Positions 54,700 through 63,990 of a DNA stretch of 64,000 nucleotides are shown here, piece by piece. Both the position numbers and the translations under genes were made by a program. The DNA lies in assembly GCF_016793225.1 (NCBI RefSeq), contig NZ_JAEUMN010000050.1, positions 81,911 to 145,910 of the forward strand, given 5' to 3'. The stretch's first letter is position 1, and each line of letters opens with the position of its first letter. The notes under the pieces are model-generated. The model searched no databases, was not told the origin of the DNA, and was given only the letters and a program-made list of their open reading frames with translations. The DNA comes from Phenylobacterium sp. (GTDB taxonomy: Bacteria; Pseudomonadota; Alphaproteobacteria; Caulobacterales; Caulobacteraceae).

Positions 54700-56148
54700 C
54701 TAGCCCGCGCCGGATCCGGCGGCCCGTTCGGCGAGCTTGGCGAGGTTCGCCTCGTGCTTCTGCCGCGTGATGTTGTAGGCGAAGAGCAGCAGGATGGCCG
54801 ACCCGTACAGGCCCACGATGATCGGGATGTAGGCCAGGCCCAGGCCGTACAGCGCCTCTTCCGGCACCTGACCGCGCTCGGCCTTCTCGGGGAAGCCCAC
54901 GAAGGCCAGCACGCCGGTGGCGATGAACACGCCCATCCCCGAGATCATCTTCCGGAACAGCGCATTGGCCGAGAGCAGGAGGCCCTCCGAGCGGCGTCCG
55001 GTCTTCACTTCGGCGTCCTCGACCACGTCGGCCACGATGGCCGCCAGCAGGATCCCGGTGGCCGAGGCGAACGTGGCGTTGATGATCTCCTCGCCGTAGA
55101 GCAGCCACAGCAGCTCGGGCGTGCCGTTGGCGGGCGCCAGGCCCAGCAGGCGCAGCGACACGGGCGTGATGTGCACGCAGACCGCGATCGCGAAGACCAG
55201 GATGACGCCGTACTTCTTGCCGAACCAGCGACCCACGGCGGGTGCGAGCAGCACGCCCAGGAAGCCGCCCATCACGCTCATGGTGGCCAGCGTCGCGAGC
55301 TGCGACTGGCGCAGGCCCCAGAAGTAGAGGCCGAAGTAGATCTCCAGGCCGTTGCGGGCGCCGACCGCGATGGCGATCAGCATCATGGCGAAGGCGGCCG
55401 ACAGGAAGGCGCGGTTGTTGAGCGTGTGGAACATCTCCAGCGCCATGCCCTTCACCGTGATCTTGCGGACCGGCGCGGTGGCGAGGTGCGGGATGCGGTG
55501 CGCGGTGCCCAGCGTGGAGATCAGCACCGTGGCGAAGATGATCAGGGCGCCGGTGAGCGAGTAGGCGAAGTAGCCGTCCCGGGCGAGCACGCCGCCGGTG
55601 CCGTCGGGCCGCTCCTTGAGGAAGACCTGGTAGGCGAGGACCGTCATGCCCAGGCCGCCCGCCACCATGAAGAAGTGGCGCAGGGCCATCAGGTTGGTCC
55701 GCTCGTCGTAGCCCCGCGCCAGTTCGGGCGCGAGCGCCTGGTGCGGCAGTTCGAAGAACGAGTCGAAGAAGCGCACCGAGATCACGCAGGCCGCGAGGTA
55801 GATCCCCAGCGCCGCGTCGCTCCACCCCTGCGGCGGGTTCCAGAGCAGGAAGAAGGCCAGCGCGTAGGGCAGCGCGGCCGCCAGCATGAACGGATGCCGC
55901 CGGCCCCAGCGCGAGCGGAAGTTGTCCGAGACCTGGCCCACGATCGGGTCGACGACCGCGTCGATGACGATGGCGATCATCAGGATCGTGCCCACCATCT
56001 GCGGCGGCAGCCCCACCACCTGGTTGTAGAACAGCACCAGGAAGGTGGAGAGGGCGCGCAGCTTCAGGTTGGTCGCCGTGCCGCCCACGGCGTAGAGCAC
56101 CTTGGTCCCATAGCCCAGGCGTGGCGCCGGGCCGGCCGCTGCCGTCAT
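54700..56148 (-). CDS. GPH family sugar:cation symporter (MFS)
   Basis: Membrane transporter of 482 residues with about 12 segments. The GPH signature DAVVDPIVGQVSDNFRSRWG plus RRHPF follows the second segment, as in MelB and XylP relatives. Likely moves glycosides, pentosides or hexuronides with H+ or Na+; the substrate is unknown and no glycosidase is adjacent. It converges with the tandem TetR gene. Confidence 0.92.
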   Translation of the reverse strand: MTAAAGPAPRLGYGTKVLYAVGGTATNLKLRALSTFLVLFYNQVVGLPPQMVGTILMIAIVIDAVVDPIVGQVSDNFRSRWGRRHPFMLAAALPYALAFFLLWNPPQGWSDAALGIYLAACVISVRFFDSFFELPHQALAPELARGYDERTNLMALRHFFMVAGGLGMTVLAYQVFLKERPDGTGGVLARDGYFAYSLTGALIIFATVLISTLGTAHRIPHLATAPVRKITVKGMALEMFHTLNNRAFLSAAFAMMLIAIAVGARNGLEIYFGLYFWGLRQSQLATLATMSVMGGFLGVLLAPAVGRWFGKKYGVILVFAIAVCVHITPVSLRLLGLAPANGTPELLWLLYGEEIINATFASATGILLAAIVADVVEDAEVKTGRRSEGLLLSANALFRKMISGMGVFIATGVLAFVGFPEKAERGQVPEEALYGLGLAYIPIIVGLYGSAILLLFAYNITRQKHEANLAKLAERAAGSGAG

Positions 56149-56293
56149 CTAGTCCTCCCGATCGCGCCGGCCGCAGCGTTCTGGAGGCGCCCCGTGCCGA
56201 CGCCGCGACCGTGACGGGAGGCTCCCGCCAGGTCAATCGTTTTCGATTTTTCGGTATGGACACAAAGCCGGGAGCGCCGTCGGGCGCCGCGGC

Positions 56294-57286
56294 TCAGCCG
56301 GTCTTCAGGATCACCTTGCCCACGTGGCCGCCCGCTTCCAGGTGCGCCTGGGCCGCGCCCGCCTCCTCGAGCGGGAAGACCTTGTCCACCTGCGTCTTCA
56401 GCTTGCCGGCGGCGATCCAGGGCCAGACAACGCGCTCCACCTCGGCGGCGAGCCGCGCCTTCTCGTCGGCGTCGCGGGGCCGCAGCGTCGAGCCCGTGAT
56501 CACCGCGCGCTTCTGCATGATCCGAAACACGGGCACGGTGATCTCGCCGCCGCCCAGGCTGGCGATGAAGACGATCCGCCCGCCGGTCTTCAGGGCGTCG
56601 AGGTTCTTCGGGAAGTAGTCGCCGCCGACCATGTCCAGGACGACGTCGACGCCGCCCTCGGCCTTGGCGACCTCGGCGAAGTCCTGGCGGGTGACGTCCA
56701 CGGCCACGTCGGCGCCCAGCGCCAGAGCCGCGGCGGCCTTGTCGGCGCCCCGGCCGGTCGCGATCACCTTGGCGCCCGCCGCCTTGGCCATCTGGATGGC
56801 CGTGACGCCGATCCCCGAGGTGGCGCCGTGCAGCAGCAGGGTCTCGCCGGCCTTCAGGGCGCCGTGCTCGAACACGTTGGCGTAGACGGTGAAGACGGTC
56901 TCGGGCAGGCCGGCCGCCTCCTCGAACGACAGCGGGCCCGGGATCGGCAGGGCGTGGCGCGCGTCGACCACCGCGTACTCGGCGTAGCCGCCGCCGCCCA
57001 GGAGCGCGCAGACCCGGTCGCCGGCCTTCCAGCGGCCCGCAGGCCTGCCCACCACCCCGGCCACCTCGAGCCCCATGGTCTCGGGCGCGCCGGGCGGGGG
57101 CGGGTACATCCCCATGCGCTGGATGAGGTCCGGGCGGTTGACGCCCGCGGCCTTCACCTGGATCAGGATCTCGCCCGCCTTCGGCTCCGGAAGGGGCAGG
57201 CGGACGGGCTTCAGCGCCGAGGCGGGGCCCTTGCCGCCCTCCACGGCGATGGCGGTCATGGTCTCGGCCTCGAGGGGGCTGGTCAT
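56294..57286 (-). CDS. Zinc-free quinone oxidoreductase (MDR, PIG3/Qor type)
   Basis: NAD(P)H:quinone oxidoreductase of 330 residues. GroES-like N-terminal domain (VKAAGVNRPDLIQRMGMYPP), GLEVAGVV, then NADPH-binding HGATSGIGVTAIQMAKAAGA. Zinc-ligand cysteines of alcohol dehydrogenases are missing. The closest type is TP53I3/PIG3-like. The start at 57286 (MTSPLEAETM) is preferred, with MTAIAVEG nine residues later as alternative. Confidence 0.91.
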   Translation of the reverse strand: MTSPLEAETMTAIAVEGGKGPASALKPVRLPLPEPKAGEILIQVKAAGVNRPDLIQRMGMYPPPPGAPETMGLEVAGVVGRPAGRWKAGDRVCALLGGGGYAEYAVVDARHALPIPGPLSFEEAAGLPETVFTVYANVFEHGALKAGETLLLHGATSGIGVTAIQMAKAAGAKVIATGRGADKAAAALALGADVAVDVTRQDFAEVAKAEGGVDVVLDMVGGDYFPKNLDALKTGGRIVFIASLGGGEITVPVFRIMQKRAVITGSTLRPRDADEKARLAAEVERVVWPWIAAGKLKTQVDKVFPLEEAGAAQAHLEAGGHVGKVILKTG

Positions 57287-57370
57287 GCGGCTTGGTCCCC
57301 GGAACTTGCGCAAATCGGCGCAGGAAGGTCAGATAGCCGCCTGATCGGGGGACGCAAAGGAGGGTTCGGC

Positions 57371-57574
57371 GTGGAAGAACCTGCGGAAGTCCGGATCGGC
57401 CGGGGCCAGCGCCTCTCCGAGGCCTGTCGCGAGGACCTCGAGCTCTACGGCGTGTCCGAGCTCGAGGAGCGGCTCGAGATCCTCCAGGCCGAGGCGGCCC
57501 GGGTGCAGGCGCAGATCGACCGCAAGCGGTCCGGCCGCGCCGCGGCCGACGCGCTGTTCTCGCCCCGCGCCTGA
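57371..57574 (+). CDS. DUF1192 family small protein
   Basis: Protein of 67 residues. The core DLELYGVSELEERLEILQAEAARVQAQI is a predicted coiled coil typical of DUF1192, followed by a basic tail and FSPRA. The GTG start has an excellent AAGGAGG site. It is directly upstream of rcdA (54 bases), a pairing seen in related alphaproteobacteria. Role unknown. Confidence 0.85.
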   Translation: MEEPAEVRIGRGQRLSEACREDLELYGVSELEERLEILQAEAARVQAQIDRKRSGRAAADALFSPRA

Positions 57575-57628
57575 CGCGCCCGCCCGCGTTCAGGGCGTGG
57601 AAACCAAACCTGCTGTAGAGACCCCCGG

Positions 57629-58138
57629 ATGCAGGATACCCAGAGCCCCGACTGGCGCGACGACGTCATCCAGGACTTCGCCCGATCCGAGCTGTTCGAG
57701 CGCACGTTCCAGGAGGGCATGGAGCTGGTCGAGGAGACCGCGGCCTACCTCGACGGCGAGGGCCGGCAGGAATCCAAGCTCCTGTCGCGCAACGCCGCGC
57801 TCGCCTACGCCGCCGAGAGCATGCGGCTCACCACGCGGCTCATGCAGGTCGCGTCCTGGCTCCTGGTCCAGCGCGCCGTCCGCGAGGGCGACATGGCGCC
57901 GGCCGCGGCGTGCGAGGACCGCTACCGTCTCAACGCCGACGTCGCGGCCCGCGAGGACGACGCGGCCGCCCGCGACGAGCTGCCGCGGGGGCTGACCGCC
58001 CTGACCGACCGCGCCGAGCGCCTCTACGAAAGGGTGCGCCACCTGGACCGCCGGATGTACCTGGAGAGCGCCGGCGGAGAGCCGTCGAACCCGGTCCTCA
58101 GCCACCTCGACCGCCTGAAGAGCGCCTTCGGCGGCTAG
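57629..58138 (+). CDS. rcdA: RcdA, regulator of CtrA degradation (DUF1465)
   Basis: Protein of 169 residues, the usual length of RcdA. It forms a three-helix bundle. DUF1465 marks are FERTFQEGMELVEETAAYLDGEGR, LSRNAALAYAAESMRLTTRLMQVASWLLVQRA and a variable tail ending SHLDRLKSAFGG. In Caulobacter RcdA joins CpdR-primed ClpXP to present CtrA and other substrates for cell-cycle proteolysis. Presence strongly supports a Caulobacter-like lineage. Confidence 0.9.
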   Translation: MQDTQSPDWRDDVIQDFARSELFERTFQEGMELVEETAAYLDGEGRQESKLLSRNAALAYAAESMRLTTRLMQVASWLLVQRAVREGDMAPAAACEDRYRLNADVAAREDDAAARDELPRGLTALTDRAERLYERVRHLDRRMYLESAGGEPSNPVLSHLDRLKSAFGG

Positions 58139-58188
58139 ACCCCCCGGTCTTCCGGGCCGCGGACACCCCCAGCGCATCCGCGCGACAG

Positions 58189-58223
58189 CAAAAACGCCGC
58201 GAAGGGCAGTCCCCTCGCGGCGT
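58189..58223 (-). terminator. Rho-independent terminator of rpmE
   Basis: Stem ACGCCGCGA / TCGCGGCGT (9 bp, extended by G-C pairs) followed on the minus strand by TTTTTGCTG. About 50 bases beyond the rpmE stop. A short extragenic hairpin (CCCGGCCTTCGCCGGG, about 58237-58252) lies between. Confidence 0.9.
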
Positions 58224-58274
58224 CCGTGTTCGTGGATCCCGGCCTTCGCCGGGATGAGCCCGGCGAGCGCCGGC

Positions 58275-58499
58275 TCACTTGCGCGTGAAGGCGCCGAACT
58301 TCGCGTTGAAGCGCGACACGCGGCCGCCGCGGTCGAGCAGCTGGTGGCCGCCGCCCGTCCACGCCGGATGCGTCTTCGGGTCGATGTCCAGGTTCAGCGT
58401 GTCGCCTTCCTTCCCGTAGGTGGAACGCGTCTTGTAGGTGGTGCCGTCCGTCATCACCACGGTGATGAAGTGATAGTCGGGATGGATGTCTTGTTTCAT
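58275..58499 (-). CDS. rpmE: 50S ribosomal protein L31
   Basis: Ribosomal protein of 74 residues starting [19 protein letters not shown], with HPAWTGG and [10 protein letters not shown] typical of L31. It has no Cys residues, so it is the zinc-free (C-minus) form. The start at 58499 follows family alignment; longer readings enter the promoter. Divergent from the ABC exporter. Confidence 0.96.
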   Translation of the reverse strand: MKQDIHPDYHFITVVMTDGTTYKTRSTYGKEGDTLNLDIDPKTHPAWTGGGHQLLDRGGRVSRFNAKFGAFTRK

Positions 58500-58645
58500 C
58501 GAACGGGCGCCTGACGTATTGGGACCGCGCCCACGCTTGATGACCGGGAATGACACGGCCGCCGCGAGGGCAGGGAAAAACGAAGCCGCGCGTATAGAGA
58601 AGCGCGGGGCGAAAAGCAAGGTGCGCCGCTTGGAGTGCTTGGGGG

Positions 58646-60490
58646 ATGAGTGAGCCGGGGCCGCAGCCTTCCGTCGAAGGAAGGCCCAGCGCCGGCCAGG
58701 CGCTGGCCCAGAGTCTCGCCGAATCCGCCGCCAAGCGCGGCCGGAGCCGCAACGTCCGCGCGCTGCGGCGGCTCGCGCCGTTCCTGGCCGCGCACTGGGG
58801 CCGGGCGGGGGCGGCGCTGTTCTTCCTGCTGCTGTCGTCCAGCGCGACCCTGGCCATCTCGTGGGCCGTCCGGCAGGTGGTCGACCACCTCACCGCGAGC
58901 GGCCTGGACGCCCGCACCGTGGACCAGCGGTTCCTGCTGGTGGGCGCGGTGGCCGCCACGCTCGCCGTCGCCACCGCGATGCGCTTCTACTTCGTCACCA
59001 GCACGGGCGAGCGCGTCGTGGCCGACCTGCGCAAGGCCGTGTACCGCCACATCCTGACCCTGGACCCCTCGTTCTTCCTGGGCACGCGCACGGGCGAGGT
59101 GCTGTCGCGGCTCACCACGGACGTGGCGATCATCGAGAACCTGCTCGCCACCTCGGTCTCGGTGGCGCTGCGCAACTTCCTCATCCTGGTGGGAGCGCTC
59201 GTCTGGCTGGTGTTCGTCAGTCCGCACCTGACGGGGCTGGTGCTGCTCACCTTCCCGTTCGTGATCGCGCCGCTGTTCATCTTCGGCCGCCGCGTCCGCC
59301 GCCTGACCACCGACGCCCAGGACCGGTTCGCCGACGCCGTGGGCTCGGCCGGCGAGAGCCTGGACGCGCTCGAGACCGTGCAGGCCTTCGGGCGCGAGCG
59401 GGCGGCGGCCGACCGGTTCGGCGCCGCGGTCGAGAACGCCTTCAACGCCCAGATGCGGCGCATCACCACCCGGGCCATGATGACCGCCGCGGTGATCGTG
59501 CTGGTGTTCGGCGGGGTCGTGGGCGTCTTCTGGCTCGGCGTGCATGCGGGCCTGCGCGGCGAGATCAGCTGGGGCGCCCTCTTCCAGTTCGCGTTCCTGG
59601 CGGTGATGGCGGCCAGCTCGGTCGGCGCCCTGGGCGAGACCTGGGGCGAGGTGCAGAAGGCCGCCGGCGCCATGGACCGCATCGGCGAGCTGCTCGACGC
59701 CCGGCCCGGCGTGGCCCCGCCCGCGCGCCCCGTGGCCCTGCCGCAGCCGCCGCGCGGCGAGATCGCCTTCGAGGACATCACCTTCGCCTACCCCGCCCGC
59801 CCGGACCTGCCCGCGCTCAGCGGGTTCAGCCTGCGCGTGGCGCCCGGCGAACGGGTGGCGCTGGTGGGCCCGTCCGGCTCGGGCAAGAGCACCGTGCTGC
59901 GCCTGCTGCTGCGCTTCTACGACCCCCAGGCGGGGCGCGTGCTGCTGGATGGGGTCGATCTGCGCGACGCCGACCCGCGCGAGGTCCGCGCCCGGATGGC
60001 CCTGGTGGCGCAGGACAGCCCGCTCTTCTCGGGCTCGGCCGCCGAGAACGTCCGCTTCGGGCGCGAGGGGGCCGGCGACGCCGACGTCCAGGCCGCCATC
60101 CGCGCGGCCCAGGCCGAGGGCTTCCTCCAGGCCCTGCCGGAAGGGCTCGACACCCAGGTTGGCGACCGGGCCCGCGCGCTCTCAGGCGGTCAGCGCCAGC
60201 GCCTCGCCATCGCCCGCGCCCTGGTGCGCGAGGCGCCGGTCCTGCTGCTCGACGAGGCGACGAGCGCCCTCGACGCGGAGAACGAACACCTGGTCCAGCG
60301 CGCGCTGGACGAGGCCATGAAGGGCCACACCACCCTGGTGATCGCCCACCGCCTGGCCACCGTGCTCAAGGCCGACCGCATCGTCGTCATGGACGAGGGC
60401 CGCGTCGTCGAGGAAGGGACGCACAACGCCCTCGTGGCGAAGAACGGCCTCTATGCCCGGCTGGCGGCGCTTCAGTTCGAGGCGGCGTAG
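58646..60490 (+). CDS. ABC-type exporter, fused permease and ATPase
   Basis: Half-transporter of 614 residues. The N-terminal six-helix domain (about 50-335) is MsbA/LmrA-like. ATPase motifs: Walker [11 protein letters not shown]-loop [10 protein letters not shown], signature [16 protein letters not shown], Walker [13 protein letters not shown] and H-loop IAHRLAT. It works as a homodimer, exporting lipids or drugs. Its 3' end overlaps the convergent PEP-CTERM gene by 19 bases. Confidence 0.94.
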   Translation: MSEPGPQPSVEGRPSAGQALAQSLAESAAKRGRSRNVRALRRLAPFLAAHWGRAGAALFFLLLSSSATLAISWAVRQVVDHLTASGLDARTVDQRFLLVGAVAATLAVATAMRFYFVTSTGERVVADLRKAVYRHILTLDPSFFLGTRTGEVLSRLTTDVAIIENLLATSVSVALRNFLILVGALVWLVFVSPHLTGLVLLTFPFVIAPLFIFGRRVRRLTTDAQDRFADAVGSAGESLDALETVQAFGRERAAADRFGAAVENAFNAQMRRITTRAMMTAAVIVLVFGGVVGVFWLGVHAGLRGEISWGALFQFAFLAVMAASSVGALGETWGEVQKAAGAMDRIGELLDARPGVAPPARPVALPQPPRGEIAFEDITFAYPARPDLPALSGFSLRVAPGERVALVGPSGSGKSTVLRLLLRFYDPQAGRVLLDGVDLRDADPREVRARMALVAQDSPLFSGSAAENVRFGREGAGDADVQAAIRAAQAEGFLQALPEGLDTQVGDRARALSGGQRQRLAIARALVREAPVLLLDEATSALDAENEHLVQRALDEAMKGHTTLVIAHRLATVLKADRIVVMDEGRVVEEGTHNALVAKNGLYARLAALQFEAA

Positions 60491-61146
60491 CCGCGCCGGC
60501 GGCGCAGCGCCGCGCCCGACGCCCCGAAGCCCAGGATCATCATCGCCCAGGTCGCCGGCTCCGGCACGGCGGGCCCGACCTCGACGACCGGCGGGACGCT
60601 GAACGACCCGTCCACGCTCCCGTAGAGCACGTTGCGATAGCCGAGCCCGACCCCGCCGGACCGGCGCGTCTCGAACGCCGCCGTGGCCAGGTCGAGGTTC
60701 GCGTAGTTCAGCGAGGTGGGCAGCGCGGCCCCGATTGTCCCGTCGTCGTCCCTGAGGATGAAGATCGCCGCCGTCGTGTAGGTGGACGAGCCCGCGGTCT
60801 GCACCCGGTTCAGGGACACCGTGATCTGCTGGGAGGGATTGAAGGTCATCCGCGCGGTGAAGGCGGAGAAGTCCGTGACGCCGCCCAGCCGCCCCGACAC
60901 CAGCGTGAGCCCGTAGTTGGGGCCGGACGCCGCCGTGTCGTAGGTGAAGTGGAAGGCATAGTCCCGGTTGTCGGCCGCGTCGAAGAAGTCGATCTGGCCG
61001 GGCAGGTAGACGTTGGGCCCGAAGAACTGGAAGCCGGGCAGCGCGGCGGAATCCTCGAAGCGCAGGTCGACGATGGCCGCCTGGGCGGCGCTGGAGAGGC
61101 CCGCGGCCAGCGCCGCGGCGATGAGTGTCAGTCTCGGAGACGGCAT
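60472..61146 (-). CDS. PEPxxWA-CTERM sorting domain protein
   Basis: Secreted protein of 224 residues. Signal peptide at 1-23 (ending SSAAQA), then a beta-rich body without a recognised domain, and a C-terminal sorting signal VPEPATWAMMILGFGASG followed by ALRRRR. Such tails are cut by an exosortase at the cell surface; none is encoded in this window. The start at 61146 is set by the signal peptide. Function of the body is unknown. Confidence 0.9.
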   Translation of the reverse strand: MPSPRLTLIAAALAAGLSSAAQAAIVDLRFEDSAALPGFQFFGPNVYLPGQIDFFDAADNRDYAFHFTYDTAASGPNYGLTLVSGRLGGVTDFSAFTARMTFNPSQQITVSLNRVQTAGSSTYTTAAIFILRDDDGTIGAALPTSLNYANLDLATAAFETRRSGGVGLGYRNVLYGSVDGSFSVPPVVEVGPAVPEPATWAMMILGFGASGAALRRRRGYAASN

Positions 61147-61259
61147 GGTCCCTCGGGTCCGTTGCAGGGTCAGGGACCAACGAAGCACGGCGCGCGGCGG
61201 GCCGGGCCCCCCGATTGGGGGTGTCGTAGAACGGCGTTCCGACAGACAGCGGCGGGCGG

Positions 61260-62303
61260 TCAGGCCTGTGCGGCCTCGCCGCGAGCCAGGGCGGCGAGCA
61301 GCGGGAAGTCCGAGAACACCCCGTCGACGCCCGCGGCGTAGAGGGCCTTGAACAGCGCCTCGGCGTCGCCGTGGCCGGCCGGGTCGCGGCCCTGGCGCAG
61401 GGCGGGCGGCAGGAAGGCGTTCTCGGCCCGCACCGTCCAGGGGTGGACCTGCAGGCCCGCCGCATGCGCGTCCGCCACCAGCGCCGTCGGCGCCCCGAGG
61501 CGGCCATCGACGATCGGGACGACCAGCGGCCATTCCGGTCCCAGGCCCTCGGCGAAGGCGGCGATGGCCCTGACGCCGGCGGCGGACTTCACGTCGACCG
61601 GCGCGGCGCCCTGCGCCACCAGCATGACCCGACGGGCGCGCCCGCCGGACGCCCGGAAGGCCTTCAGCGGCTCGACCTCGAAGCACTGCACGAAGACCGG
61701 CGCCGCCGGGCTGTTCAGCCCGTTCCTGCGGAGCGCGGCCACGAGCCGCGCCTCCAGCGGCAGGCCGAGGCTCGCGAAATAGGCCGGGTGCTTCATCTCG
61801 GGATAGGTCCCGATGACGCGGCCCACGCGGCGGCCCTCGGCCTTCGCGAGGTCCACCACCTCCTGGAAGGTCGGGATCGTGTACAGCCCGTCGAACTTCG
61901 CGCTGCCCGGCCGCAGCTGCGGCAGGCGCTCGCGGCAGCGCAGGGTCTTCAGCTCGGCGAGGGTGAAGTCCTCGGTGAACCAGCCGGTGACCGCCTCCCC
62001 GTCGATGGTCTTGGTGGTCTTCCGGCCCGCGAATTCCGGCCGGCCCGCCACGTCCGTGGTTCCCGAAATCTCGTTCTCGTGCCGCACCACCAGGTGGCCG
62101 TCCCGGGTGCAGACGAGGTCGGGTTCGATGAAGTCGGCGCCCTCGTCGACGGCCAGGGTGTAGGCCATCAGCGTGTGCTCGGGCCGCTCGCCGCTGGCGC
62201 CGCGGTGGGCTATGACGAGCGGGCGCTTCCCTTTCGCCTGGGCGAAGGCGGGCGTCGTGGCGGCGGCGAGGCCGGTGGCGGCGAGCGTGCGGCGGGTGAT
62301 CAT
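61260..62303 (-). CDS. glpQ: Glycerophosphodiester phosphodiesterase, exported
   Basis: Periplasmic GDPD of 347 residues, releasing glycerol-3-phosphate from deacylated phospholipids. Twin-arginine signal TRRTLAATGLAA at the N terminus. Catalytic signature IAHRGASGERPEHTLMAY with E/D ligands in DFIEPDLVCTRDGHLVVRHE. The end GVDGVFSDFP is conserved. The periplasmic GlpQ-like group has longer inserts like these. It stands alone on the minus strand. Confidence 0.93.
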   Translation of the reverse strand: MITRRTLAATGLAAATTPAFAQAKGKRPLVIAHRGASGERPEHTLMAYTLAVDEGADFIEPDLVCTRDGHLVVRHENEISGTTDVAGRPEFAGRKTTKTIDGEAVTGWFTEDFTLAELKTLRCRERLPQLRPGSAKFDGLYTIPTFQEVVDLAKAEGRRVGRVIGTYPEMKHPAYFASLGLPLEARLVAALRRNGLNSPAAPVFVQCFEVEPLKAFRASGGRARRVMLVAQGAAPVDVKSAAGVRAIAAFAEGLGPEWPLVVPIVDGRLGAPTALVADAHAAGLQVHPWTVRAENAFLPPALRQGRDPAGHGDAEALFKALYAAGVDGVFSDFPLLAALARGEAAQA

Positions 62304-62387
62304 GCGGCGGAGCTTAGCCCCGTTTCACGACCCGCGGGCGACAGGAGTTTCGCGCCGCCAACGCGACGGGCGAAGGCCGCAGTTCAG

Positions 62388-62503
62388 TCCTCCCCTGCAA
62401 GGGGAGAGGGACCATGCGCAGCATGGTGGAGGGGTCGCGACCGCCGCAGGCGCCCCCCCCTCCACCGCCTTCGGCGGTTCCCCTCCCCCTACGGGGGAGG
62501 GGC
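62388..62503. repeat. Long extragenic palindromic repeat, copy A
   Basis: Element of about 116 bases: CTCCCCTGCAAGGGGAG hairpin, ACCATGCGCAGCATGGT hairpin, GGAGGGG, spacer, CCTCCACCGCCTTCGGCGG, then CCCCTACGGGGGAGGGG. The same order appears in the opposite orientation at 63881-63990. It is in a 257-base gap without genes between the GDPD and inositol monophosphatase genes. Confidence 0.85.
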
Positions 62504-62560
62504 ATCAGCCTGAACTCAAGGCGCCGGGGGTCGGCTATCGCGCCGCGCGGTCCGTCGGAC

Positions 62561-63358
62561 CTACTTCGCGGCCGTGAGGCGGTTCAGCAGCAGCGGGTGG
62601 ATGTCGAGGTTGCCTGCGACGATGGAGCCCTGCGTCAGGACCGCGTCACCGCCCTCGGCGTCGGTGACCTTGCCGCCCGCCTCGGCGACCAGCAGCATGC
62701 CGGCCGCGAGGTCCCACGGCTTCAGGTCGCGCTCCCAGTAGCCGTCGAAGCGGCCCGCCGCGACCCAGGCCAGGTCCAGCGCCGCCGAGCCGAAGCGGCG
62801 GACGCCCGCGACCCGCTGGCTGATCTGGTGCAGTTCCTTCAGGAACCTCGCGTGCTGGCCGTGGGCCAGGAACGGGATGCCGGTGGCCAGCACCGCTTCG
62901 TCCAGGCGCGAACGGGCCGCCACGCGCAGCCGGTGCTCGTTGACGAAACAGCCCTTGCCCTTCTCGGCCCAGAACATCTCGTGGGTGATCGGGTTGTAGG
63001 TCACCGCGGCCACGATGCCCGCGCCGTCGCGCTCGAGGGCGATGTTGATGGCGAAGTGCGGGATCGCGTGCAGGAAGTTCGTCGTCCCGTCGAGCGGATC
63101 GACGATCCAGCGGTGGGTCTTGTCGGTGCCCTCGACGAGGCCGCGTTCCTCGCCCCAGAAGCCGTAGCCCGGCCGCGCCTTGGTGAGCGCCTCGAAGAGC
63201 ACCTGTTCGGCCTTGAGGTCGGCGGCCGAGACGAAGTCCGCCGGCGCCTTCTTGGCCACCTGCAGCTCGCCCAGCTCGCCGAAGTCGCGGTTCAGGCCGC
63301 GCGCGGCCTTGCGCGCAGCGTCGCTCATCACCTTCAGGAGGGCGGACTGGGTGCTCAC
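62561..63358 (-). CDS. suhB: Inositol-1-monophosphatase family protein
   Basis: Mg-dependent phosphatase of 265 residues. Metal-site motifs are WGEER, VDPLDGTTNFLHAIPHFA and the late SAALDLAWVAAGRFDGYWE and KPWDLAAGMLLVAEAGG. It may act on inositol phosphate or, as SuhB, in ribosomal RNA transcription. Start is a GTG at 63358. Confidence 0.93.
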   Translation of the reverse strand: MSTQSALLKVMSDAARKAARGLNRDFGELGELQVAKKAPADFVSAADLKAEQVLFEALTKARPGYGFWGEERGLVEGTDKTHRWIVDPLDGTTNFLHAIPHFAINIALERDGAGIVAAVTYNPITHEMFWAEKGKGCFVNEHRLRVAARSRLDEAVLATGIPFLAHGQHARFLKELHQISQRVAGVRRFGSAALDLAWVAAGRFDGYWERDLKPWDLAAGMLLVAEAGGKVTDAEGGDAVLTQGSIVAGNLDIHPLLLNRLTAAK

Positions 63359-63433
63359 GGTGTGAAAGATCTCGGCGGCGGATAGAGGGCGCGATACCTA
63401 GTCGCCGGGGCCGTGGAAGGCAAGGAGCGGACG

Positions 63434-63847
63434 ATGACCACCCGGACGGCGCGGTGTTTCTGCGGCGACTACGCCGTCACGCTGGAGGGCGATCCGCTGC
63501 TGGTCTCCAGCTGCTGCTGCACGCGCTGCCAGCGCCGGACCGGCAGCTTCTTCGGCGTGACGGCCTACTTCCGGCCGAGCCAGATGGTGGCGCGGAGCGG
63601 CGAAGAGAGGACGTTCCGGCTCGACGACGCGACGACCCGCTTCCGCCAGTGCGCCCGCTGCGGGACCTCGGTCTGGTACGCGCCCGACGACGACGGCTGG
63701 GGCGAGGACATCCTGGGCGTCGCCGGCGGCTGCTTCGCCGACCCGACCCTGCCGGGGCCGCACCGCATGACCCACGCCGCCACCGGCCACCCGTTCGTCA
63801 CCTCGCCCAAAGGCGTGCCGGTCTACGAGGACGGCCCGCCGGAATAG
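63434..63847 (+). CDS. GFA family zinc-binding protein
   Basis: Protein of 137 residues of the glutathione-dependent formaldehyde-activating (GFA) family. Zinc ligands are visible as C-x-C in RCFCGDY, the run SCCCTRCQRRTGSFFG and the pair CARCGTS. AAGGAG lies upstream of the ATG at 63434. Its actual catalytic role is unknown; the founding enzyme's activity is disputed. Confidence 0.9.
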   Translation: MTTRTARCFCGDYAVTLEGDPLLVSSCCCTRCQRRTGSFFGVTAYFRPSQMVARSGEERTFRLDDATTRFRQCARCGTSVWYAPDDDGWGEDILGVAGGCFADPTLPGPHRMTHAATGHPFVTSPKGVPVYEDGPPE

Positions 63848-63880
63848 CCACCCCGTCTCATGCGCGAGGCTCCGCAACGG

Positions 63881-63990
63881 TCCTCCCCCGCAGGGGGGGA
63901 CCGCCGAAGGCGGTGGAGGGGGGCCAAGCTCGGCGCTCACCACCCCTCCACCATGCTGGCGCATGGTTCCCCTCCCCTTGCAGGGGAGGA
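63881..63990. repeat. Long extragenic palindromic repeat, copy B (inverted)
   Basis: Inverted copy of the element at 62388. Read on the minus strand it has CTCCCCTGCAAGGGGAG, CCATGCGCCAGCATGG, GGAGGGG, a spacer differing from copy A, CCTCCACCGCCTTCGGCGG and a CCCCTGCGGGGG hairpin. No gene is seen between 63848 and 64000. Confidence 0.85.

Noticed and set aside
62414-63385. Plus-strand open frame opposite the inositol monophosphatase gene
   Set aside because: Starts inside the extragenic repeat and lies antisense to a gene with complete IMPase motifs.
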